From the NCBI GenBank assembly GCA_016780605.1, contig JADHLS010000458.1, forward strand, positions 1-5,332: a DNA stretch of 5,332 nucleotides, written 5' to 3'. The notes under the pieces were generated by a model. It did not search any database. It was not told the DNA's origin and worked only from the letters and a program-made list of their open reading frames with translations. The DNA comes from Reyranella sp. (lineage in GTDB: Bacteria; Pseudomonadota; Alphaproteobacteria; Reyranellales; Reyranellaceae). A program made the translations under genes and the position numbers. Positions 1-5,180 of this stretch are shown here, piece by piece; the stretch's first letter is position 1, and each line of letters begins with the position of its first letter.

Positions 1-149
1 GCCACGACATCGCCACCGTCAATCGGGTGTGGCGCCTGCTCGAAGGCGCGGAGTACAAGCGCCGTCAGGCGCCGCCCGGTGTGAAGATCACCTCGCGCAT
101 CATCAGCCGGGAACGGCGCTATCCGATCGTGAACGGATTTCGAGGCTAG
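1..149 (+). CDS. nadE: NAD+ synthetase, C-terminal end (5' truncated by window)
   Basis: The reading frame enters in the window with its first full codon at position 3 and ends at TAG 147-149, giving 48 visible residues. NAD+ synthetase performs the last step of NAD biosynthesis in the cytoplasm: ATP-dependent amidation of deamido-NAD+ with ammonia or glutamine-derived nitrogen. The visible tail contains EYKRRQAPPGVKIT at about visible residues 17-30, followed by RRYPIVNGF near the end. This is the characteristic C-terminal signature of the synthetase domain, especially of the long glutamine-dependent bacterial enzymes (family knowledge). The glutaminase domain and the ATP-binding loop lie outside the window, so the glutamine-dependent form is inferred, not seen. 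The next gene starts 131 bp downstream after a repeat element, so co-transcription is uncertain. No intrinsic terminator with a T-run follows the stop. Confidence 0.88.
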   Translation, partial: HDIATVNRVWRLLEGAEYKRRQAPPGVKITSRIISRERRYPIVNGFRG

Positions 150-178
150 CTGCCGGGCTTCATGGAGACGACCCTCTC

Positions 179-271
179 TGTCATCCTGAGCGCAGCGAAG
201 GATCTCATGCCGACTACCACTAGCGTGATCGTTTCAAGGCCATTAGGTCCTTCGCTTCGCTCAGGACGACA
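179..271. repeat. Inverted-repeat intergenic element (HPERSEG / RSFAALRMT type)
   Basis: Two 27-base arms at 179-205 and 245-271 are reverse complements at 24 of 27 positions and are separated by a 39-base spacer. The arm core reads TCCTGAGCGCAGCGAAGGA on the left and occurs inverted on the right. Translated in wrong frames, these arms give the peptides HPERSEGS and RSFAALRMT, which I recognise as frequent artefacts in databases. They come from a short repeat dispersed in intergenic DNA of many unrelated bacteria (general knowledge, not searched here). The pair could fold into a long RNA hairpin between nadE and the phosphodiesterase gene. No transposase and no obvious target-site duplication are present, so a non-autonomous or REP-like element is the best description. 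Confidence 0.85.
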
Positions 272-275
272 GGAG
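271..275 (+). promoter_or_regulatory. Ribosome binding site abutting the repeat
   Basis: AGGAG lies 5 bases before the ATG at 281 and fixes that start codon. Its first base is the last base of the right arm of the 179-271 inverted repeat. Folding of the repeat in mRNA would therefore place the hairpin base directly against the ribosome binding site. Confidence 0.7.
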
Positions 276-280
276 AGCTC

Positions 281-1084
281 ATGCTGATCGCCCAGATCTC
301 CGACATGCACGTCAAGCCGCCGGGCGAGCTTCTGTACAAGCGCATCGACACGGCTGGCTTCCTGGAGCGCGCCGTGGCGCACGTGATGGCACTCGATCCC
401 CGGCCCGACGTCGTGCTCGCCACCGGCGACCTGGTCGACGGCGGCAAGCCTGAGGAGTACGCTTTGTTGCGCCGGCTGTTGTCGCCCTTGCCCATGCCGG
501 TCTACCTGATCCCGGGCAACCACGATGCGCGCGACGCGTTGCGTGCGGTCTTCCCCGACCATGCCTACCTGCCGAAGACGGGTTTCCTGCAATACACCGT
601 CGAGGGCTTGCCGGTGCGCCTGGTCGCGCTCGACACGCTGATGCCGGGCAAGGGCTACGGGGTGCTGTGTGCCGAGCGGCTGGACTGGCTGGAGGCGCGC
701 CTGGGGGAAAGCGACCGGACGACGATCCTGTTCATGCACCATCCGCCGTTCGAATGCGGCGTCGACGCGTTTGACGGCATTCGCCTGAACGAAGGCAGCG
801 AACGGCTGGCCGAGATCGTGCGACGCCATCCGCAGGTCGAGCGGGTGATGTGCGGCCACGTCCATCGGCCGGTCCAGGTGCGGTGGGCCGGCACCATGGC
901 CTCGATCGCCCCATCGACGGCGCACCAGGCGACGCTGGACCTTCACGAAAAGGCGCCCATGTCGCTAATGATGGAACCACCCGGCGTCGCCCTTCATGTG
1001 TGGAAGCCGAGCGCCGGATTGGTGACGCATCTCAGCTACATCGGAACCTACAAGGGCCCCGAGCCGTTCCGAACCCTGCAATGA
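281..1084 (+). CDS. GpdQ/CpdA-like class III phosphodiesterase (metallophosphoesterase)
   Basis: This 267-residue cytoplasmic protein (no signal peptide) is a calcineurin-like binuclear metallophosphoesterase. All metal-site motifs are visible: D8-x-H10, GD at 49-50, GNHD at 79-82, HHPP at 153-156 and GHVH at 192-195. The spacing of D8, H10, D50 and N80 matches my memory of the Enterobacter glycerophosphodiesterase GpdQ, and the length (about 270) and a late YxGP-like motif also fit. Family members hydrolyse phosphodiesters such as 3',5'-cAMP or glycerophosphodiesters using two divalent metals (Fe, Mn, Co or Zn). The substrate here cannot be decided from sequence. The start is set by AGGAG at 271-275. 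The stop overlaps the next gene's start (ATGA 1081-1084), so translation is probably coupled to the Nramp-like transporter, a plausible supplier of the metal cofactor (inference). Confidence 0.9.
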   Translation: MLIAQISDMHVKPPGELLYKRIDTAGFLERAVAHVMALDPRPDVVLATGDLVDGGKPEEYALLRRLLSPLPMPVYLIPGNHDARDALRAVFPDHAYLPKTGFLQYTVEGLPVRLVALDTLMPGKGYGVLCAERLDWLEARLGESDRTTILFMHHPPFECGVDAFDGIRLNEGSERLAEIVRRHPQVERVMCGHVHRPVQVRWAGTMASIAPSTAHQATLDLHEKAPMSLMMEPPGVALHVWKPSAGLVTHLSYIGTYKGPEPFRTLQ

Positions 1085-2364
1085 CGGTCGCCCACTCCCA
1101 CCCCAGCTCGCGATGGAGTCTCGAGACTTTGTTCAAGCGACTGGGCCCGGGCGTGATCACGGGCGCGGCAGACGACGATCCGAGCGGCATCGCCACCTAT
1201 TCCCAGGCCGGCGCCCAGGCGGGCTTCGGCCTGCTATGGACGGTGGTGCTCACCTGGCCGCTGATGGTGGCGGTGCAGTCGGTCAGCGCGCGCATCGGCC
1301 GCGTCACCGGCCGCGGCCTTGCCGGCAACATGGTGAGGGTCTTTCCGCGCAGCGTCGTCACCCTGCTGGTGTTGCTCCTGTTCGTCGCCAACACCGTCAA
1401 TCTCGCGGCCGACCTTGCCGCCATGGGCGCGGCTGCCAGGCTGGTGCTGGGCGGCAGCGCACATGTCTATTCGGTCGCCTTTGCCGTCGGTTCGCTGCTC
1501 GCCGTGGTGTTCGTGCCCTACCATCGCTATGTCGGCCTGCTGAAGTGGTTCACCTTCTCGCTGCTGGCGTATGTCGGCGTGGTGTTCTCGGTGAAGATCG
1601 ACTGGGCGGCGGTGGCGGCCGGCGCATTCGTGCCCAAGGTCGCCTTGACCGGCGACGCCTTGATGCTGATCGTCGCCGTGTTCGGAACAACCATCAGCCC
1701 CTATCTCTTCTTCTGGCAGAGCTCGCAGGAGGTCGAGGACGAGGAAGCCGACCCGGAAGCGGGCCCGCTCAAGCATCATCCCGAACAGGCCCCTCGCGAG
1801 CTGAACCGCATCGGCTGGGAGACCTGGGTCGGCATGGCGGTCTCCAATCTCATCGCCTTTTTCATCATCCTGACCACCGCAGTGACGCTCCACGCCGCGG
1901 GCAAGGTCGACATCCAGACCGCCGAGCAGGCGGCCGAAGCGCTACGCCCGATCGCCGGCGATGCCGCCTTCCTGCTGTTCAGCCTCGGTCTCATCGGTAC
2001 CGGCCTGCTCGCGATACCCGTGCTGGCGGGCTCCGTCGCCTATGCCGTGGGCGAGGCGCGGGGCTGGCATATCGGCCTGGAACGGCGGCTCAACGAGGCG
2101 CGGCCGTTCTATCTGGTGATTGCGCTCGCCATCCTGCTGGGCGTCGGGATCGGCTTCACGCCGCTCGATCCCATCAGGGCGCTGCTGTGGAGCGCCGTCG
2201 TCAACGGCGTCATCGTCGTGCCGATCATGGTGGCGATGATGATCATGGCGAGCCGGCGCAAGCTGATGGGCCGCTTCGTCGCGGCGCGCTGGCAGGTCGT
2301 GCTGGGCTGGGCCGCGACCGCCGTGATGGCAGCGGCCGCCATCGCCATGTTCGTGCTGATGTAA
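1081..2364 (+). CDS. Divergent Nramp-family divalent metal transporter
   Basis: This 427-residue inner-membrane protein has about 11 hydrophobic segments, for example near 92-113, 130-147, 151-168, 188-212, 249-270, 295-322, 343-360, 365-389 and 404-427. Nramp proteins are proton-linked importers of Mn2+, Fe2+ or related ions. Helix 1 begins GPGVITGAADDDPSGIATY (22-40), where classical Nramps read DPGN. Helix 6 holds GTTISPYLFF (202-211), where they read a T-V-M-P-H type motif. The family is clear, but the metal-liganding Asn and Met are replaced by Gly36 and Ser206, so the ion carried is uncertain. An acidic, charged loop lies at about 216-242. The frame is open upstream to 850, but ATG 1081 is chosen because it makes an ATGA overlap with the phosphodiesterase stop and because Nramp similarity starts near residue 20. 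No Shine-Dalgarno is evident, which is consistent with coupling. Confidence 0.88.
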   Translation: MTVAHSHPSSRWSLETLFKRLGPGVITGAADDDPSGIATYSQAGAQAGFGLLWTVVLTWPLMVAVQSVSARIGRVTGRGLAGNMVRVFPRSVVTLLVLLLFVANTVNLAADLAAMGAAARLVLGGSAHVYSVAFAVGSLLAVVFVPYHRYVGLLKWFTFSLLAYVGVVFSVKIDWAAVAAGAFVPKVALTGDALMLIVAVFGTTISPYLFFWQSSQEVEDEEADPEAGPLKHHPEQAPRELNRIGWETWVGMAVSNLIAFFIILTTAVTLHAAGKVDIQTAEQAAEALRPIAGDAAFLLFSLGLIGTGLLAIPVLAGSVAYAVGEARGWHIGLERRLNEARPFYLVIALAILLGVGIGFTPLDPIRALLWSAVVNGVIVVPIMVAMMIMASRRKLMGRFVAARWQVVLGWAATAVMAAAAIAMFVLM

Positions 2365-2365
2365 A

Positions 2366-3502
2366 TCAATCCTTCACGGCGGGCAGCACAATCCGGTTCA
2401 GGATGCCCGAGGGGATGACGGTCTGCAGCGGGCTGCGATAGTGGCCGGCATTGATCATGACCACGAGGTCGAGCGAGGGCACGACGAAGAGCCGCTGTCC
2501 ACCCAGACCGACACCTGCGGTCCAGGTGATCTCGCTGCCGTTGCGCAGCGATCGCCCGAGCCACCATTGGTAGCCGTAGAAGTACAAGCCATCACCGTTG
2601 AGGCGCGGCTTGATCGACTCCGCCGCCCAGCCCGGCGGCACCACCTGCTTGCCGTTCCACTGGCCGTCGGTCTGAAGCAGGAGGCCGAGCTTGGCGGCAT
2701 CGCGCGGCCTGAGGCGCAGGCTGCCGAAGGCGCCGAGCCGGCCGCTGACGCCGGCATCGAGCCATTCGAAATCCGGCGCATCGATGGGAAGAAAGAGCTT
2801 CTCCCGGGCATAGTCGCGCAGCGGACGGTCGGTCGAGCGGATCAGCGTCTCGCCGAGCAACGACGTGCCGCCGCCCGAGTAGGCGTAGACCGTGCCCGGC
2901 GGATGGGCGACCGGCTGGGAGAGGATGTAGCGGAACGGATCGGCCGCCATGATCATCCCGCGCTCGTTGTTGCGCGGGTCGTCCCACGGCACGTTCTCCT
3001 CCCACGCCACGCCCGACGACATGGTGAGGAGGTCGCGGAAGGTGATGCGCGCTTTCTCCGGCGTCCTGAGATCGGCGTAGTCGGGGAAGGCGTCGAATAC
3101 CGGCGAGTCGAGCTTGGGGAACTTGCCTTCGGCAAGCGCGATGCCGACCAGCAGCGAGGTGACGCTCTTGGTGATCGAGCGCAGGTCGTGCTTCATCTCG
3201 GGGCCGTAGGTCACGCGACCGAGCTTGTCGCCCCAGCGCTCATCCTCGCCCGCGAAGTAGCGCTCCATCGCGAGCTTGCCGTTCCTCACGACCACGACGG
3301 CGTGGATGTTGCCCTGCGGCCACTGCGCCAGGAAGGCGTCGAGCTCGCAGAGCTTGGCCGGATCGAGGCCGAGCTCGGCCTGGGAGGCGATGCTCCAGCC
3401 GTCGTTCAACGCGATGGGCGCGCCGCAGACCTTGGGCTCCTCGGCCGCCGCTGGCAGACAGAACGCCAGCAGCGCGGCGAACAGCATGAGAGACTTTGGC
3501 AT
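2366..3502 (-). CDS. Secreted beta-lactamase-fold serine hydrolase
   Basis: This 378-residue protein belongs to the beta-lactamase/class C-like family of penicillin-binding-type serine hydrolases, which includes esterases, D-aminopeptidases and 6-aminohexanoate-dimer hydrolase. A Sec signal peptide is visible: Lys3, a hydrophobic core at 5-17 and an AAA cleavage site after residue 20, so the mature enzyme is probably periplasmic. The catalytic S-x-x-K is S109-I-T-K112. The Tyr motif is Y208-S-G rather than the usual Y-x-N, and the third motif is probably TAGVG at 328-332 rather than HTG or KTG. FRDLLTMSSG (155-164) is typical of the family. Cys26 and Cys52 could form a disulfide in the mature protein. 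Substrate unknown; true beta-lactamase activity is not implied. ATG 3500-3502 is preferred because it keeps the charged n-region; only a weak AGG precedes it. The stop is one base from the convergent Nramp stop. Confidence 0.88.
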   Translation of the reverse strand: MPKSLMLFAALLAFCLPAAAEEPKVCGAPIALNDGWSIASQAELGLDPAKLCELDAFLAQWPQGNIHAVVVVRNGKLAMERYFAGEDERWGDKLGRVTYGPEMKHDLRSITKSVTSLLVGIALAEGKFPKLDSPVFDAFPDYADLRTPEKARITFRDLLTMSSGVAWEENVPWDDPRNNERGMIMAADPFRYILSQPVAHPPGTVYAYSGGGTSLLGETLIRSTDRPLRDYAREKLFLPIDAPDFEWLDAGVSGRLGAFGSLRLRPRDAAKLGLLLQTDGQWNGKQVVPPGWAAESIKPRLNGDGLYFYGYQWWLGRSLRNGSEITWTAGVGLGGQRLFVVPSLDLVVMINAGHYRSPLQTVIPSGILNRIVLPAVKD

Positions 3503-3558
3503 GCAGGCCTAGCTTAGGTCGTGCGCGAGCCGCGGCAAGCCTGTGTTAGCGTTTTCCC
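3503..3558. promoter_or_regulatory. Short divergent intergenic region
   Basis: These 56 bases separate the start codons of the minus-strand serine hydrolase and the plus-strand GST-like gene, so both promoters must lie here or extend into the coding regions. I see only a small dyad, CCTA-GCT-TAGG at about 3509-3519, and a weak -10-like TTAGCG at 3546-3551, about 7 bases before the GST ATG. No good -35 is visible on either strand. The regulatory role is inferred from gene orientation, not from a recognised motif. Confidence 0.35.
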
Positions 3559-4224
3559 ATGAGGCTTTATTCCGGACCGCTTAGCATGTTCGGCGCCAAG
3601 GCCGAGATTGCAGCCCGCGAGAAGGGGCTCGACGTCGAGGTCGTCATGGTGCCGTTCGAGATGAAGACACTGTACCAGCCCACGCATCCCGAGGTGCTGC
3701 GCATCAATCCCAAGCGGCAGGTGCCGGTGCTGATCGACGGCGATCTGGAGATCTTCGATTCGACTCAGATCTTCGAGTATTTCGAATCGGTGAAGCCTTC
3801 GCCCGCGCTGTGGCCGGCCGAGCCCAAGGCGCGGGCACGGGCCCGCCTTCTCGAGCACAAGTCGGACGAGGTCTATTTCCCGCCGGTCATCCGCCTGATG
3901 GGCCTGCAGGCCACGCCGGACGATGCGGCCGCGATCGAGGCGCGCGCGGCGGCGCTCGCCTTCTATGACGACATGGAAAAGGGCATCGGCGACACGGCGT
4001 GGCTCGGCGGCAGCTACTCCTATGCCGACATCGCCTTCTACATGGCGCAGATCTTCGGCGATCGCATGGGAGCTCCGATGACCGACACGCATCCCAAGCT
4101 GCAGGCCTGGCGCGACCGCATGAGCGCGAGACCGGCGGTGCGCGAGGTCGCGGGTGCGATGGGCCGCTATCTGCGGTCGCAGGGCCGCAAGCTGCCGGCG
4201 TTCCTGGAGAAGCTTTCGGCATGA
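3559..4224 (+). CDS. Glutathione S-transferase family protein
   Basis: This 221-residue soluble protein has the two-domain GST layout. The N-terminal thioredoxin-like domain (about 1-78) starts MRLYSGPLS and contains the cis-proline motif V55-P56-V57-L58 and the glutathione gamma-glutamyl contact D67-S68. An all-helical C-terminal domain follows, carrying the N-capping box S154-x-x-D157 in SYADIAF. GSTs conjugate, isomerise or reduce electrophilic compounds with glutathione; which reaction and substrate apply here cannot be told. Ser5 or Ser9 near the N-terminus may be the catalytic residue, as in Ser-type bacterial GSTs (inference). The start is fixed by the first beta strand, yet no Shine-Dalgarno precedes ATG 3559, so the message may be leaderless or weakly translated. 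The stop overlaps the next start as ATGA 4221-4224, indicating an operon with the hydrolase. Confidence 0.88.
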   Translation: MRLYSGPLSMFGAKAEIAAREKGLDVEVVMVPFEMKTLYQPTHPEVLRINPKRQVPVLIDGDLEIFDSTQIFEYFESVKPSPALWPAEPKARARARLLEHKSDEVYFPPVIRLMGLQATPDDAAAIEARAAALAFYDDMEKGIGDTAWLGGSYSYADIAFYMAQIFGDRMGAPMTDTHPKLQAWRDRMSARPAVREVAGAMGRYLRSQGRKLPAFLEKLSA

Positions 4225-4817
4225 CCAGGATCCTGTTCCTTCCCGGCGCCGGGGCATCGCCGGATTTCTGGAAGCCGGTCGGCACTTTGCTTCCGGCCGA
4301 CTGGTCGAAGGAATATTTTGGCTGGCCCGGTCTCGGCGATCAGCCGCACGAACCTGCCGTCACGGGCATCGACGATCTGGTGCGCATGGTCGCCGCGAAG
4401 ATGGACGGTCCGGTCGACCTCGTGGCCCAGTCGATGGGCGGCGGCATTGCCGCACGACTGGCGATCGAGCAGCCGCAGAAGGTGCGCCGGCTGGTGCTGA
4501 CCGTGACCTCGGCGGGCATCGACATGGCGGGCCTGGGCGCAGCGGACTGGCGCGAGAGCTATCGCAAATCCTTTCCCCGCGCCCTGCCCTGGATAACCGG
4601 GTCGCGGGCGGCGGCCCTGCTGCCGGTCGAGAAGATCGAAGCGCCGACGCTTCTTCTTTGGGGCGACAGCGATCCGATCAGCCCGCTCGCCGTCGGTCGC
4701 CACCTCCAGTCGCGCCTGCGGGACGCGCAACTGCACGTCGTCGCCGGCGGCGATCACGATCTGGCGCGCACCCATGCGGCGGAAGTGGCGCCGCTCATCG
4801 AGCGACATCTACGGTGA
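4221..4817 (+). CDS. Compact alpha/beta hydrolase
   Basis: This 198-residue soluble alpha/beta-hydrolase-fold protein is shorter than the usual 250-300 because the lid (about 99-130) is small. The first strand and oxyanion loop read ILFLPGAGAS (4-13). The nucleophile elbow is Q70-S71-M-G-G, the acid is probably D151 in WGDSDPISP, and the histidine is H179 in GGDHDL, so the triad Ser71-Asp151-His179 is complete. Such enzymes cleave esters, thioesters or C-C bonds; the substrate is unknown. The frame is open upstream to 3999, but ATG 4221 is chosen because it overlaps the GST stop as ATGA, begins directly at the first beta strand, and is preceded by GGAG at 4206-4209 (11 bases, slightly long). 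The coupling suggests both enzymes act on one pathway, perhaps detoxification (inference). Confidence 0.87.
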   Translation: MTRILFLPGAGASPDFWKPVGTLLPADWSKEYFGWPGLGDQPHEPAVTGIDDLVRMVAAKMDGPVDLVAQSMGGGIAARLAIEQPQKVRRLVLTVTSAGIDMAGLGAADWRESYRKSFPRALPWITGSRAAALLPVEKIEAPTLLLWGDSDPISPLAVGRHLQSRLRDAQLHVVAGGDHDLARTHAAEVAPLIERHLR

Positions 4818-4865
4818 CGGCATTGCCAGCACATCGCCGAGCGACTCTAGATGTGGTGTGATCGC

Positions 4866-4902
4866 GGCGCCAGGGCCCAGATATGGCCCCTTCTGGAGCG
4901 CC
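4866..4902. repeat. Hairpin downstream of the hydrolase gene
   Basis: GGCGC at 4866-4870 pairs with GCGCC at 4898-4902, and inside it GGGCC at 4873-4877 pairs with GGCCC at 4885-4889 around the 7-base loop CAGATAT. The stem is interrupted by small unpaired stretches. It lies 48 bases after the hydrolase stop. AAAAG follows on the plus strand rather than a T-run, so it is not a textbook intrinsic terminator for that operon, though it might stabilise the 3' end. Confidence 0.45.
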
Positions 4903-4910
4903 AAAAGTCG

Positions 4911-4939
4911 CAACAAAAGAACTCGGCCGTAGCGGCGAG
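4911..4939 (-). terminator. Candidate intrinsic terminator, minus strand
   Basis: Read on the minus strand, CTCGCCG (4939-4933) pairs with CGGC-C-GAG (4929-4922) around a 3-base loop, leaving one bulged C. It is followed by TTCTTTTGTTG, a T-rich tail. This fits a modest rho-independent terminator for leftward transcripts, possibly those leaving the oxidoreductase gene, although that stop lies about 240 bases upstream. The interrupted T-run and the distance keep confidence low. Confidence 0.33.
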
Positions 4940-5009
4940 CGGCTGCGCCTTCCGCGTTCCTTACGGTGCGAAAAAACTCGCTGCAAATTGTCAGACTTAA
5001 CCACAGTGC

Positions 5010-5037
5010 TTGACACTTAAATCACTTTCGTTATAAT
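5010..5037 (+). promoter_or_regulatory. Perfect-consensus sigma-70 promoter
   Basis: TTGACA at 5010-5015 and TATAAT at 5032-5037 match the housekeeping consensus at 12 of 12 bases with a 16-base spacer. The element can also be read as the alphaproteobacterial CTTGAC-N17 arrangement. A start point near 5043-5045 is predicted. An AGTG-N5-CACT dyad (5005-5017) covers the -35 box, and ACTTAA occurs at 4995-5000 and 5015-5020. No sense gene with a recognisable product follows; transcripts would run antisense into the oxidoreductase 3' end. Confidence 0.65.
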
Positions 5038-5105
5038 CGCCCGTGCCGACGCTTCAGCGCGTCGTCCGTTCTATGCATCGTTCATCCGACACGGTACTCG
5101 TAGTA

Positions 5106-5137
5106 CGGATCGCATTGGCGGAGGCCTCGGCGATCCG
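5106..5137. repeat. Stem-loop with perfect 8-bp arms
   Basis: CGGATCGC at 5106-5113 is the exact reverse complement of GCGATCCG at 5130-5137. Within the 16-base interior, GGC 5117-5119 can pair with GCC 5124-5126 around the tetraloop GGAG. A smaller hairpin, CGACGC 5047-5052 with GCGTCG 5059-5064, and GTACT-CGT-AGTAC (5094-5106) lie just upstream. No T-run follows on either strand, so termination is not supported. The group could be the fold of a small RNA made from the promoter at 5010-5037. Confidence 0.4.
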
Positions 5138-5180
5138 GTCGAGGAGCGTGGCGCGCGACGTAACCACGGGGCCCCCTCTG

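Larger units (their letters stand above)
4818..5180. other. Gene-free region with hairpins and an AT-rich promoter island
   Basis: No convincing gene is visible in these 363 bases between the hydrolase stop and the stop of the minus-strand oxidoreductase. Small open frames exist on both strands but lack recognisable protein motifs and good start signals. The left part (about 4860-4940) carries two hairpins. The middle (about 4968-5038) is markedly AT-richer than the rest of the window and ends in a consensus promoter. The right part (5043-5180) is GC-rich, with several small inverted repeats. The base-composition break suggests regulatory DNA, a small RNA locus or decayed sequence. Confidence 0.6.

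Noticed and set aside
29..223. Small plus-strand open frame ending in HPERSEGS
   Set aside because: It overlaps the nadE tail in another frame and its end is an artefactual translation of the inverted repeat.
146..946. Long minus-strand open frame (266 codons) over the phosphodiesterase gene
   Set aside because: It is antisense to a gene with all metallophosphoesterase motifs, and its tail is the repeat-derived peptide RSFAALRMT. No protein family is recognisable.
850..1080. 77-codon N-terminal extension of the Nramp-like frame
   Set aside because: It overlaps the end of the phosphodiesterase in another frame, is rich in Arg/Pro/Gly, and Nramp similarity starts only after ATG 1081, which makes the ATGA overlap.
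2380..2409. CGGGCA/TGCCCG inverted repeat just past the convergent stops
   Set aside because: Only 6 bp with an 18-base loop, inside the serine hydrolase coding region and without a T-run, so not a terminator.
1113..2441. 442-codon plus-strand open frame within the Nramp gene
   Set aside because: It is an arginine/glycine-rich shadow frame without domains, produced by high GC content; the real frame has clear membrane helices.
2441..3517. 358-codon plus-strand open frame antisense to the serine hydrolase
   Set aside because: The minus strand encodes a signal peptide and SxxK hydrolase motifs; the plus frame is a low-complexity antisense shadow.
3514..4257. 247-codon minus-strand open frame over the GST gene
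   Set aside because: It is antisense to a complete GST-fold protein and has no recognisable domain.
5168..5175. GGGGCCCC palindrome near the oxidoreductase stop
   Set aside because: A short self-complementary GC run with no loop and no T-run; no functional reading is supported.
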